NCBI GenBank assembly: GCA_011947345.1
Contig: JAAVTG010000788.1
Coordinates: 239,469-303,468 of the forward strand
From: Phytophthora quininea
Taxonomy: Eukaryota; Oomycota; Peronosporomycetes; Peronosporales; Peronosporaceae
DNA: 64,000 bases
Direction: 5' to 3'
Positions 10,431-22,120 of this stretch are shown in pieces. The position numbers and the translations under genes are program-made. The first letter of the stretch is position 1; the number at the start of each line of letters is the position of its first letter. A model generated the notes under the pieces. The model did not search any database. It saw nothing but the letters and a program-made list of their open reading frames with translations, and had not been told where the DNA came from.

Positions 10431-12350
10431 AAATTAAAACAGGGCTATGGTGGTCTGCAAGAACGCCAGCTTACCAATACCTTGAATGTGCCTAAAATGT
10501 ATCTGCTCTGGACAGAGTACGTTCTCGGTTGTATACTGTAGAATGGTGTATTTTAGAATACAAATTGAAAATAATAAGTCGTAAATATTCTACATACAGC
10601 ACTGAAAAACGCTTAGAACTTGAATTTGTATAGCATAAGAAGTGAAAACAACGTCAGAGGGAATACAAACAATATTGAACTCAACTTTCATTTAGATAGA
10701 CGTTTCTTGTAGCTGCATCTCCTTATCTGCACTGGAGAGCATTGCTTTTTATCACAATTACCAGATCTGAGACTAACTTTCCTAACATCTTATTTTTCTT
10801 CTCATTATCAAACTTATCAGCGCTTATGTATCTCTCTCACTTCAAAAGTAGGAAAGTATCTACCTCTAGCGCTGAGTCTCAACTGCAAATGCAAAATTAA
10901 ACAAAACGTAGACGCGATATATTATGGAGAAAGGCACTTTGAAAAAACAAACCAACAAGAACGAGCGTGCTCTTGATGCTCCGTCGGTAACTCTACTACA
11001 ACCGCTTCAATCCTGTTGGATACGCAAGTCATTTAACTTCCGTGTCTTCCAGGCACTAACAAAGGATCAGGACCATGAGGGGGGCAAACTACCGTAATCC
11101 GCAAGGATATTTAATTTTGCTTAGCATATATTACCGTAAAATCATACTGCACTGTATTTATCTCTAATAAGACGTGTGAGAACACACTCACAGTTCACCA
11201 ACGCATATACGCCACAGCGAAATGGTATCGCCTAGTATCGCATGAGCATAATTAGTGAACGGGTCTGTCTATTAATACTAGAAGCTAATCTCCCTAAGAA
11301 AACTATGGGAAGATTGCGACAATTCTGTCAAAACCCTCCTAAACTTCACACTAAGCGAGAACACATACATACGAGCTCCATGTAAGCAATAAACATAATC
11401 CCAATATTAGCATTAATACTTAAATATGTTTGGGTGTATGATATACCTCCACGCCTATCGCGGCAAAATTAATGTACGTGCTAAACTTTGCAATTTACCA
11501 AGTAACCATTGTACACAGGGAAGGGTACCGTCTTGTGGACGTCTGATCTCATGCAATTGTAGATGTTTACTTGCAGGAAAAACACCTTTTAGTTTTTGAA
11601 ATGATCAAAGACACACTAGATGCATTGCCGTTGTCGTAACTGTGTACAACAATCGATGATACAACCACATCTCCGTCCGAATCTGCGGCGGGTTCATTAC
11701 TACAGGTCGGACCAAACTATACGAAAGTCCCACCATCCACAGTTACCCCAGAACATCTCATCTATTCCCATCACTGAATGAAGCGGTGTTAACAAAGGAG
11801 ACGCCTTCAACCTACCCAACGATACCAGCAGGACTCCAGGGTCCGTGACGACTGCTTCGACGGTTACTGCGACGATTACTTCGGGACGGCTACTGTATTT
11901 ACCGGATCGATCGATACGTACGGCTGCAATGAAACACCAAGTGTATAAAAGTGACACCGTTCCCGTTGCACTTAAACCTTTATGGAGTTTCCCTAAAAGA
12001 AAATATATAATGGATTTACTCAGTATCTAAGGTATTTTGCGGAGGCAGCAGAAAATACATCGTGGGTCGTTTTCTCTTTGCAGGAGTAACCTGCAAATGT
12101 TTCACCCCAACGCGAAAAATGTCTTCCGCCTGCTGCTCTGACATTTCCGCAGAGATCGACAATCTAGCCGACTTTGCAACGCTTTTAATGTGTCGAATCA
12201 TTACAGCCCAATCCGAGAAGGTTTTGTGTAGAGACTTGTTTTGTAAATCGTGGATTCTAACAGTTTTGATAGGAGGGTATTTGCTATGGCTGTCTCCAAA
12301 CCACCAGTTTCCACGCTACGAAGGACCCGGTTTTTGTGCAGACTATCTCC
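10431..12350. other. AT-rich gene-poor stretch
   Basis: The sequence is clearly richer in A/T than the housekeeping blocks, and no frame exceeds about 100 codons. It leads into gypsy relics and is probably old, unrecognisable transposon sequence. Confidence 0.45.
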
Positions 12351-14060
12351 TGCATTGATCGGGTGGCTTTGCATTATACACAGACCACAGAAACCTGCGC
12401 TGCAGTTTTGACCCCCATGGCGTGTCCAAGTCAATAGCAAAGTATATGACTGACAAACTCCATCGATGGTCACTAGGCGTATATTTATGAAATTCACGAC
12501 ATTCCAGGAGATGAAAATGTGTGGGCAGTTTTTTTACCGAGGTGGGGTTCGTCGCTAAAGACGATACAGGTAAACTTGCTGTTGTCACAACAGCTGGACG
12601 GCTCCTTCACATGGCCAACGCATGGCGACATTCTGAAAGCTCAGGAAGCTGGAACGCGGCCGGACAAGCTGGCTCAGAACGAGCATGACCGACTGTGGAG
12701 AGATGCAAATGACAGAGTGTGATCCATAACGAGGCAGTGAATTTGCAAGTCCGGATCTGTGTCGTGAGGCATTTCGGAGTTACTGGTCGCTGTGGTTTGA
12801 CAACGACACTGGAAAGAATCGGCACAACCTTTTCCTGGACGGACATCAAGAAGGACATTGAGGTTTTTGTTGGACAACGCCTCCACTGTGCTAGCGGTGG
12901 ACCCCTACGACCAAGAATACTAGGCGAAGTGATGCATGCAGAGTTTCCGAATGAACTAATCCACTGGGACTACTTATTCACGGGGAGAGTGTGACAGGTG
13001 AGACCAACGTGCTAGTTATCAAAGACGACTTGTCAAAATTTTTATGGCTGTTTCCCTGTGTAGCAGCGGATGCAGACACAACTTTCAACTGTTCGATGGA
13101 ATGGTTTCCGTTGTTGGAGTGTGTTGCTCTTGGGTTAGCGACCAAGGCACACACTTCAAAAACAAAACCATTAAAGGATTGCAACACTCGTTGGGCTCAC
13201 ACCACCACTTCACAACGGCCAGATGTCCGTGGGCCAACGGGACGGTTGAAGTGGTGATGTGCGAGACGCTCCGATGCTGCCGAGCGCTTTTATCTGAGTG
13301 GCGTCTGCAGCCGACTGAGAGGCCTCGTGTGGTAAAAGTCGTGCAGATGGTGCTCAATAACTCGCCGTCTCCAGCGCTAGGGGGGCTATCATGGCAATGA
13401 CGGGTCTGGTTGAAATGAAGCCAAGCAACATTACTGTGGTCCCGGTAATGATTGAGGCGGTGACGCTCGCTGAGATTCAGACCGCTCAGCGCGAAAATGT
13501 GCACAATCTTTGAAGAGATGCACCGACGCACGAGTGCTGCCAATAAAGCCACAAGAGCAGCGGGTCGACGCGCTCATGATGCCAAGCAAGGCAGAGTGAT
13601 GGCTCAATTCGATATCAGGGACTTTGTCCTCTACGCGGACGTGTGGAACCACACGAGAAGGTTAAAGGGTACAAGTGACAGCAACGATTTCATACTGGAT
13701 TTTCGAGATCGAAAATTTGGTAACAGGACAACGGCATGAAGCACACGCCAGCAGACTAAAGTTTTACGCCGAATCCTCCCTGGACGTGAGCGGAGACCTG
13801 CTGCTACACGTTGCTCATAATGGCGAAGGACATGTCGTGCAAGAGCTACTGAGAGCTCGCTACAACAAAGCGGAGAAACGACATGAAATTGAAGCACGCT
13901 GGTGTGGACTGAGCGAGTCTGGAAATTTTGGGAACCCGCCGACGTCTTTCTGCAAGAGGTGCCAACAGTGGTAAGAGACTTCGTCTGCAAGAATGACAAG
14001 CAAAAAGCGGTAAAAGCACAACGTAAAGCACTTCGTCCGTAAGCCCGCTGTTGAATGAAT
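12351..14060 (+). mobile_element. Degenerate Ty3/gypsy pol (RNase H, integrase, chromodomain)
   Basis: In order on the plus strand: an RNase H fragment (FALYTDHRNLRCSFDPHG, then DKLHRWSL, 12360-12470); a spacer; an integrase core (ELIHWDYLF at about 12950, VLVIKDDLSKFLWLFPC at 13007-13060, then [25 protein letters not shown] and LLSEWRLQPTE in shifted frames to 13400); the post-integrase region (QFDIRDFVLYADVW); and a chromodomain-like end (HVVQELLRARYNKAEKRHEIEARWCGLSE, 13831-13930). Stops and frame changes are frequent and not only at homopolymers. This is therefore a dead copy of a chromodomain gypsy element; the protease and reverse transcriptase lie upstream or are lost. Confidence 0.8.
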
Positions 14061-14076
14061 GACAGTCCATGAGGGG

Positions 14077-14547
14077 ACGTGTTGTCTTGAAGAGATACGA
14101 CTGCTGATAAAGGAAAAATTGTAACATATGTTTCTTGCTTGTATTTTTTTACACAAGCGTTATCGCTGCGCCGCTTTGCGGTGCAGTCTGTCCGTTCCAG
14201 CTTCCTCTCAATTTGATATTTTTCCTAAATGCACAGATGAAAATAAAATTCCTGCCGCGGTATTTTGGGTTTAAGTAAAAAGGTACGCAGGGTGAGCAAC
14301 CAGTGTGGCGATGACTCGCTGCTGGATATTGGGCGCTGGAGGTGGCAACGCTCGTCCAATAGGTGAGAGCCAAAATTGTAAATAGTGTAGTGGATAGTAG
14401 ATAAAATGTGTGTAATTCAGAGTTCTAACAGTATCTGTGACATCTATTTTATATGTACTGACGTTAGTTATTATTTCTGCTAATCAAATGGGTGTGTTTT
14501 GTGACCTAACAGACAGACGGACACGTACTTTATTGTTTAAGATAAGA
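14077..14547 (+). repeat. Possible 3' LTR remnant of the gypsy copy
   Basis: A purine-rich tract (ATGAGGGGA) at about 14067-14075 is followed by TGTTGTCTTGAAGAG, as expected at a polypurine tract/LTR boundary just after the pol gene. No second LTR copy is visible in the window, so the LTR end is a guess, set here where the Helitron terminus begins. Confidence 0.3.
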
Positions 14548-15010
14548 CTAGCATTGGGATCGCCCGCTCACACGGGCGATAGGACATGCTTCGATGCAAC
14601 CCGTTGCGCTCGATTTGCATCTCGCTCCACTACTCGCCAGTGCCGCCTTCGCTGTCGCTCGGCAGCGGGATGGAGCTGTGGGTCATGTTGGAGACGCAAG
14701 CAAAGTTTTCAAATGCAACGGTAAATATATATATATTGATGCAGTTAGAGGCCCTGGCGGGCGGCGAAGACCTTACGGTAGACGATGTTCTTCGTGTGCA
14801 CAGCGTCCTCCTCGATGGCAGAGTCGTCCACCATGATCATGATGCCCTTCCTCGACCTCGCGCACGACAGTGCTACGTAGAGCTGCCCGTGAGAACGCAG
14901 GTTTGCAGAGAAACACAACGTTAAACGTACTCCTGTTGTCCGTTGCATCCTCAGAGTGGAGCTATATCTGCGCATGCTCCATCGCTCTATTTGAAATGGA
15001 AAGTGTGTGT
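14548..15010 (-). mobile_element. Helitron 3' part: Pif1-like helicase tail and terminus
   Basis: On the minus strand from about 15005 down, PFQIERW, NVVFLCKPAFS, then HGQLYVALSCARSRKGI and HTKNIVYRKVFA match the last part of the Helitron Rep/Pif1-type helicase (helicase motif VI region). Frameshifts separate the blocks. Downstream on the same strand lie a perfect 8-bp-stem hairpin, 7 nt and CTAG, the hallmark Helitron 3' end (CTRR), with T as the next base, as expected from insertion between A and T. The 5' end and the Rep domain are missing. Confidence 0.7.
14559..14580 (-). repeat. Helitron terminal hairpin
   Basis: ATCGCCCG and CGGGCGAT form a perfect stem around a six-base loop. On the minus strand the hairpin precedes the CTAG terminus at 14551-14548 by 7 nt. 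Confidence 0.65.
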
Positions 15011-15789
15011 GCAGTGTATACAGTGTAGATATCTGCTTCAACACGCCACAGAGATCAGTCCCAACTGAATACAATTTTCTGTTGCAGATAAGACTACAAA
15101 AATATTGTAGTGTAACTCTGATCAAGTGCACACAAAATGTTACTTATAGCCATGCATGTATTTCGACAGTAGTCTCCGTCAACGACAATAGCACTTGCGT
15201 GTAACTATCGTGGTATCTAACTACTGTCACGTGCACAGGAGCACGCAAATGCAGTAAATGTACTGAAGCAACATATGTGAAATGAGTAGTCTCTTGTGTA
15301 GTGCTTTCAGTCACACACATACGTGTAGTTTTTCCATACAAACGTGTTAACAACTGCTGATAGCCTACCATTTCCGCTGTAATCAAGCGGTCCGTACATC
15401 ATGAACCTTTGTCCAGGACACACGTAATGCAGTTGAGCGAGCACTATTTAACCACTTGGCGATACCGTGGCTTTGTGTTTCTTTCGCGGAGCACACGTGA
15501 AGCACGTTTCCAGCTTCTACATCGTGTAGACGTGTCTGTGTGTCATGCAAAACCGTCTAACGTTGTCGTGGGGTCAGCAATCATCCTATGTAACCATCAA
15601 TCAACTGCTGCCACCTACACTGTATACAAGAGCGCCCAGATGCCAGTCACAAAGCATGGACTTCTGATAAACTAAATTATTAAATATCAGAAGTACGTCT
15701 AATATTGCTCATCAGAGGAGGCATATCAATCCCCCATCCGTCCCCGCCCATACTTTAAAAGCAACTCCACATTGCACAAGGATATTTTT
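15011..15789. other. Intergenic, nothing recognised
   Basis: No domain, repeat pair or RNA gene could be supported. It may be further decayed mobile DNA between the Helitron end and the next gypsy fragment. Confidence 0.35.
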
Positions 15790-16142
15790 ACGTTGACCGA
15801 CTCTCGGATGCTGTCACTACGTTTTGGTCACAAAGGACGAGAGAACACACTGTGTTGACCTCGTAGCTTGTGACAGCCCTACATTTGAAGTTGCGGCCTG
15901 TGCTATACTCGACCGGTACAGTCGGTTTGGGGTGCCCAACGTGTGGGTCTGCGACTGCGGCTCCCACTGTGTAACCAAGGTCATTGCAGGATTGAACCGA
16001 CACCAGAAGGGACGTCAAGGATTTATCAATCCTACTCGCCACAAAAAAACGATTCAGTTGAGCGCGTCAACCAACTTATTTTGCAAGTGTTGAGGGCACT
16101 GGTGCTGGAGGTTAACAAAAGAAACACCCCACAAGAATATAT
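15790..16142 (+). mobile_element. Second gypsy-family integrase fragment
   Basis: Plus-strand frames carry DLVACDSPTFEVAACAILDRY, SRFGVPNVWVCDCGSH (integrase core Asp region) and then SVERVNQLILQVLRALVLE in another frame. The sequence differs clearly from the integrase at 13 kb, so it belongs to another gypsy family. It is short and frame-broken, and therefore a relic. Confidence 0.65.
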
Positions 16143-17999
16143 ATAGGGGTTAGGGTCAGTGACAAACGAATTTGACAAGTTACTACAGCTTTGAGCGTTT
16201 GGCTAAGCATCTAGCATTGGACAAAATGCTGTGGATGCTCGAGTTGGTGGGGTTACTCGTGCAAAATGCACTTCCGCTGAACCCGGTGAAGGATGAATGT
16301 TGGTCACTCTGCAAATCGTAGTACCCAGAGAATCGCCGCCACCAGCACCTGCCAGGACGGTCGTTCGGAAGTAGATCATGAGCAACAGTGGCTGCGAGAA
16401 GTCGTTAGCGCGACGGGCTATACTTCACGGTGCTGATAGATGCCCTGGTAGAAGTATCTGGAGCTCTGATGACTATTAATATTTGCATAAACATCTGACC
16501 GACTAATAAAGCTTTTACGCGGGCTTAATGGTCTTGATTTTGCTTGAATCTGTGCATTCACGAAAAGGGCTCCAAAATAAACAAAATAAGGTAGGGGTAA
16601 GCTTCGCTTTGCTGCGCAGTGAGAACTCTGGTATACCAAAACATATCCTGTCTAATATTTGTGACATGTTGTAGCTTAATGTTTCAATTAATCCTTCACG
16701 TTGACGGAAGATATGATCGGTATTTGTGAATACATGTAAAGTACCCCGACTACGCTAGGATTTAGATTGCATTCATTAGATTTACAAAGGTATAGGCTCG
16801 CAGGATACCTATATCAGACCAACTGTAGGCATCCAGGCTCTTTCAACCGCTGCTTGGGCCGTTGCATGGACCAAATAAAAAGCAATTCACGTTTTAGGCG
16901 TAATAGTGGGATCTAAACAAAAATGTTGTATCTTTTGGTATGTCTGTCAGCTATAAAATATGGAATTCCAACAGGAAGAAAAACTAGCTAGAGCTTACTA
17001 AAAACAATACACATGCGGTTTGATGGGCGCATCTACCCTATCGGTAATTTGTAAATTAATGTAATACTTACCTTAAAATTATCATTGTCGAAAGGAAATA
17101 TTTTGAATACGAAATTTACGGATCAATTCACGATATCCATTGCGTCGATGTACTAAAAAAACGCCGTGACACTGGCACCACCATCACTTTGCAGAAGATG
17201 TTTAAGGGAGGCGTTGCTTAATGGGCTAATGGTCTACGTTGAGAAGATGTAGCTATATCGACAGCTACGGATGAAACAAGTAGTACAGACATATTTAGTG
17301 GATTCGTAGAATTGTAATATCGGCTCTGGCAACACCACCTTACTATGCCAGCCAATAATTGTCGCCGAAAGTGGGGCTCTAAACAGACCCTAAGAAAGTG
17401 ACGGGTACAAGTTGTGTCCAAGTGAGTCCAACAGTTGTGCCACCGCAGTGCACTCTATATACTTTGTAGTGCAATAAAAGAAGTTGCGAGGCATTGATTG
17501 CGGATTTACTTAAGTAGATACTTCAAGAAATGGTAGAGCAAACGCACTCATCCGTTCGGTGTTATACACCAAGTCTTGGTTTACCTTAGTTGCTCGGGAC
17601 TCTGTTGGAAAGTTGGTAATGGAGAAGGTGAGCGTTAATGCTTCATAATCACGATCAAAGGGCATCAACAAGAGTATGGCGAAAAATTCTGGAAGACTCA
17701 CGCCCCACTAGTGTACATGAAGACAGTGACATTTGTACTCGTGCTTGCTCTTTAAAATACTGGAGACGTTGCAGATCTCTAGCGTACAAAATCCATCAAT
17801 TCAGGGAAAACTAGCGTCTATACCTGGAAGTTGTTTGGAATTCGAATCTGTAGCTTTACGGTTCTTCAAATGTTGCGTGCGAAACTCTATGGTGTTGTGT
17901 CAGCGGTGTTCCAGTGACTGCTTAGGTCAGTTGGTGTCCCAGACGAGACAACAGCTGTTCAGGCACTACATTCTTCTCAGCAAATGCTTGCTGCAGTCT
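16143..17999. other. AT-rich gap, nothing recognised
   Basis: AT-rich sequence without supported genes. Confidence 0.4.
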
Positions 18000-18556
18000 C
18001 GCCAATTTAGCCCGCGTTGCCAATGATCAAGCTGGCCAGGTGATCCCCGGTTGATGAGTGCCCTTCTCTCGGCAATGGCCTTGCTGAAAATAAAAATGGA
18101 GTTCCAGGGGAGGGAGCTGGTATTTGACATTGTGTCAAAATGTCCTGGAATCCCCGATATAGGCATGAATGGAGCCTTTTAGTGCAAAATTGCACAGCTT
18201 CACCCACAGTTGCTACTCCGGATCCAGCGGTAAAAAGCGCCTACATAGCCCAGCCTTGAAGACAGCCCAGGTGTGCGTGGTCTCAATGCGCTCCCAATCT
18301 AGGATAGACCGGTGGTTCCAGTTCATCGGCGTTAGCGCCGGAGAGTACGACACCATTGCCCCAATGTTAACGAGGTTTCCACCATGATAGGGCGGTAAAC
18401 AGCGTAATACCACTCCATCGTAAAATGACAGAGCTCAATATTCTCGCATAGAATGCCCCGACACTGTGATGGCTGCGCAGCGATCGTCTCGAACCAAGCG
18501 TTTTGATCGCGAATGGTTACTGGAATTGGGCTTGCTGATGGTACAAGACCCCCCAA
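18000..18556 (-). mobile_element. gag-like retroelement fragment
   Basis: On the minus strand, pieces in successive frames resemble a retrotransposon gag capsid. MNWNHRSILDWERIETTHTW is followed by AVFKAGLCRRFLPLDPE (the W...TWxxFKxxLxxRF pattern). Further down come SIHAYIGD-like and PPLELHFYFQQGLCRE-like pieces (the I..YI...F and gag 'LxFYFxxGL' pattern). The match is by pattern only; frames are broken, and the link to either gypsy relic nearby is not shown. Confidence 0.4.
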
Positions 18557-20617
18557 AAAAAAAAAAAAGCTAGAAACGACCGTGACTCTGAGAAAATAAA
18601 CCGCGATGCATGCGTTGTGGTACAGGTTCGGTCATGACATATATAAAACTTGTACGTGCATACCACTATTGAACGCCGGTGACAATACTGCCAATTCGCT
18701 TTGGCGCGATGGATCCAGCCACGAATTCCTGGCTGGGTCAGAGTCTTTGTCTCTCTACTTCGCGGTGCCCGTTCTCACGAGCGTGTTGGGGCCAAGATGA
18801 GACCCGAACCTACACAAATGATGGTAATTACGCCGAGGGTTCGATGGTGATAACGTAGCTTTGGAGGGAGGGGGATCAGGTGGCGAAGATATAGTAGAAG
18901 CCCTTCACCACGAAGCCGTTGCAGTTGGGTTCTTCGATTCCGCCATGGCTATATGGCACGCGTAGCTCCAAGTTATTATATATTGACTTTAGCCTCAACA
19001 AAAGGGTAAGAAAGTGCCGTAAAAAAGGATGTACGTTTCAAGTCAGCCAGATATTCTCTTCACAGAAGAAGGTGAGAACGACAACGCAGTAGATATATGA
19101 AATACACCGCAGATAAAAATGATGAGCATTTCTCTCCACGCTTACAGGGTTCGGCATGCTCGGCCATTCACCAGCAAGTCCTAAACCCAATGCACTTTCC
19201 AGTAGTGTACATGAAGACAGAGGGACTGGTGTTGTGCTTTTACGTGCTGGACAGACTATGTTATTACCTGGTATTAATTGAATTAGGGTTTAATTCTGGA
19301 GAGGGGTCTTATACACGGCTACCGCACCCAAGGAAGGCTCGTTTAGTAGCCAGTCCTGGCACAAAGAGATAGTAATGATACATAACAATGATCTGGTCCT
19401 TTCATTTCATATATAGTGCTAACACTAGCTGAAAATGTGCTCGATGCTCTATCTCTAATAAAAAATTACACGCCCCCTTTCGTAGAGCTCCCAGATAGAG
19501 TCAATATCATCACATTTGCAAGTGAAAACCAGGTAAATGTTCAGCTCCATTTGCGTCCAACCAGCCATATTGGAATTTTGTTGCGTACTGGCTTTGACGG
19601 ATTATATTCCAGCGAAGAATGGTGTCATTTGGATACTAGACGGGTAATGAAAAGATAATCTTCATCCAGATAGTGAATCGTAACGGCCATGAAACCGCTA
19701 CATCATTGATCCGTTCAAATGTAGGTGGTGAAGAAGTTATTCAAACACCTGTCTTTTCAATTATGTGAAGGTTCGTGAAGAGAGCTGAAAAGTCGTGTCG
19801 GTGAGAGAAGAAGTGAGATTAAGCTCTTAGTGTTGGCAACCAGTGTTGCTCCTATCCAGCCATCCAGAGATGGTTACACACTAAGATTACTATAAGTAAT
19901 ATATGCGATTACTGAGTTTGTTCAGTGTGGTCCACGTCAATGATGGAGAGAAGGACTCTACATTAACAAATTACGCTCCAACTTTGCCCATACCCTCTTC
20001 GACTTCTTGATCTAGGGTAAACATCCCTGCCTTCTTGGTTGTGTGTTTGTGTATATTCCTCCCTTTTGCCGCCACGAAACAGGACGCACCACTATGTCTG
20101 TTTGACCAACCGTATACGCGAGCGTACAGCAGCGGGCTACGAACTCGAAATGCTAGGATAATAACTGAAGCGAATCACATGTCAAATTTTTGGATGGCGA
20201 GGCTTCTTCATTGATGAAGATATCGCACCGAGGATTGGGAGACAGCATCACCACCACCTTCACGTTGAGCGTTCAGTTCGACGTCGGCTTGACGGGCTCT
20301 CGATCACCTTGCGGATAGCTACCCGTCAAAATACCTGCAGTTGCAGTATACATATTTTACGCGTCTGCTTTTTACGTATAAACCCAAGTGCAAAGGAATA
20401 CGTAGTAGGACAGATAATGTATACGAGATTGAAGTCACGTTGGGCATACGTTTACGAAACAAAATCCTTCAGCGACAGCGTTCCGGACGAGATCAGACTC
20501 AAATATTGATGGCACCTAGCTGTTAAAAATAACATTACGTAATGAAACTACAATTTTGTTATTCCAAATATCAAGTTACGCAAAAAAACAGCTGTTCTAC
20601 ACATTTTCGTATCCTGG
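18557..20617. other. AT-rich gap upstream of POC1
   Basis: A 14-base A run lies at 18555-18568. Otherwise only short frames are present and no family is recognised. The last part must hold the POC1 promoter. Confidence 0.4.
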
Positions 20618-22051
20618 ATGGAGAATCCTTCGCTGGAGCGCACCTTCCGGGGGCACAAGTCGTCCGTGACGGGGGTCTCGTTCCACCCGAACGTGCAGCA
20701 AGTGGCTTCCTCGTCTCTCGATGGTGTGGTGATGGTGTGGAACTTCAAGCCGCAGCTGCGCGCCTTCCGCTTCAAAGGCCACGGCGGTCCCGTGCACAGC
20801 GTCACCTTCTCCCCCACTGGAGACACGCTGGCGTCAGCGTCTCAAGACCGCACTGTGAGGCTCTGGACGCCCACAGTCCGCGGTGACTCAGTCACCATCA
20901 AGGCTCACGCTGGAGCCGTCCGCAGTGTAACCTTCTCCAGCACGGGACGCGAGTTACTGACTGCTTCGGACGACATGTCCATTAAGGTTTGGACGCTACC
21001 CACACGACGCTTCAAGTGTTCACTTACAGGACACAGTAACTGGGTTCGTAGTGCCCGCTTCAGTCCCGACAGCCGCCGCATCGCGTCCGGCAGTGATGAC
21101 AAAAGTGTCAAATTGTGGGACACGGAATCTCGACGCTGCCTGCACACTTTTTACGAGCATACAGGCATTGTCAATTGCGTGAACTTCCATCCGTCGGACA
21201 ATGGCACCACTTTAGCGAGCAGCAGCTACGACAAAAGCGTCAATTTGTGGGACACCAGATCCGGCCGATTGGTGCACCACTATAAAGCGCATGAAGCAAG
21301 CGCGACGTGGGTTGCGTTCCATCCGACTGGGAATTACTTGCTGTCGACTTCTCATGATAACTCTGTGAAATTGTGGGATGTGCGCGAAGGTCAAGTGCTG
21401 TATACACTGCAAGGTCATGATGGAGCTGTAAACTGCGCAGAGTTCTCGTCAGATTGCAAGATGTTGGTGTCTGGAGCTGTAGACTCGTGTGTATTCGTGT
21501 GGGACGCAGATTTAGACAAGTGTTTGCAGATGGATCGAGTTGCACAAGCGGAGCCGACACCAATGGTAGAGCGGATGAGACAGAATGTTGAAAAGATGAG
21601 TGTAGCAGAGACCAGCGAGAATGGGAAGTTGCCAACAAAAGATATGCCTTCGGGGTCTCCGCCGCCGACACCGACGAGTGCACCAGTGCCAGCACCGCAA
21701 GAAAAGCCTCGAAACCCATACGCACCGTCCAAATATGAAGTGCGGCCAAGTGTCTCGCCGATGGTATCACCAACGTCCACACCACCTCCACCAATGTCAC
21801 CACCGCTACCTAGGTCTCCGATGAGTGATACCAGGTCGAATCCTGGTACACCTCGCTCGGGCGGACCTCGATCAGATATCACTACCACACTGCAACACAT
21901 TGTTGGTCAGTTGGAGATCGTCACCCGAACACTTGCAGTGTTGGAGAAACGGATCTCAATCAATGAAGACCGCATCGTTGAGATCTCGAGGGTGCAAAAG
22001 GAGATTCTCGAGGGACAGAAACAACAGGCCATGCAGAAGGCAGACAGATAA
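20618..22051 (+). CDS. POC1: POC1 centriolar WD40 protein
   Basis: An intact 477-residue frame. Seven WD40 repeats fill residues 1-300, starting LERTFRGHKSSVTGVSFHP and including GHGGPVHSVTFSP, GHSNWVRSARFSPDSRRIASGSDDKSVKLWD and GHDGAVNCAEFSS. A Pro/Ser-rich linker follows. Residues 430-470 form the POC1 C-terminal coiled coil (LQHIVGQLEIVTRTLAVLEKRI), which separates POC1 from other WD40 proteins. POC1 stabilises centriole/basal-body microtubule triplets; in an oomycete this serves zoospore flagella. No intron is seen. It converges on the XPD gene, with stops 70 bp apart. Confidence 0.93.
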   Translation: MENPSLERTFRGHKSSVTGVSFHPNVQQVASSSLDGVVMVWNFKPQLRAFRFKGHGGPVHSVTFSPTGDTLASASQDRTVRLWTPTVRGDSVTIKAHAGAVRSVTFSSTGRELLTASDDMSIKVWTLPTRRFKCSLTGHSNWVRSARFSPDSRRIASGSDDKSVKLWDTESRRCLHTFYEHTGIVNCVNFHPSDNGTTLASSSYDKSVNLWDTRSGRLVHHYKAHEASATWVAFHPTGNYLLSTSHDNSVKLWDVREGQVLYTLQGHDGAVNCAEFSSDCKMLVSGAVDSCVFVWDADLDKCLQMDRVAQAEPTPMVERMRQNVEKMSVAETSENGKLPTKDMPSGSPPPTPTSAPVPAPQEKPRNPYAPSKYEVRPSVSPMVSPTSTPPPPMSPPLPRSPMSDTRSNPGTPRSGGPRSDITTTLQHIVGQLEIVTRTLAVLEKRISINEDRIVEISRVQKEILEGQKQQAMQKADR

Positions 22052-22120
22052 TATCATCGTGACTCTTTATTCACTGTAGCCATCATCAAAGGACTAGGTA
22101 GGAGCCGCATTTACTTGCAT

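Noticed and set aside
18555..18568. A14 run as a LINE poly(A) tail
   Set aside because: No LINE coding sequence precedes it on either strand, and a lone A run is weak evidence.
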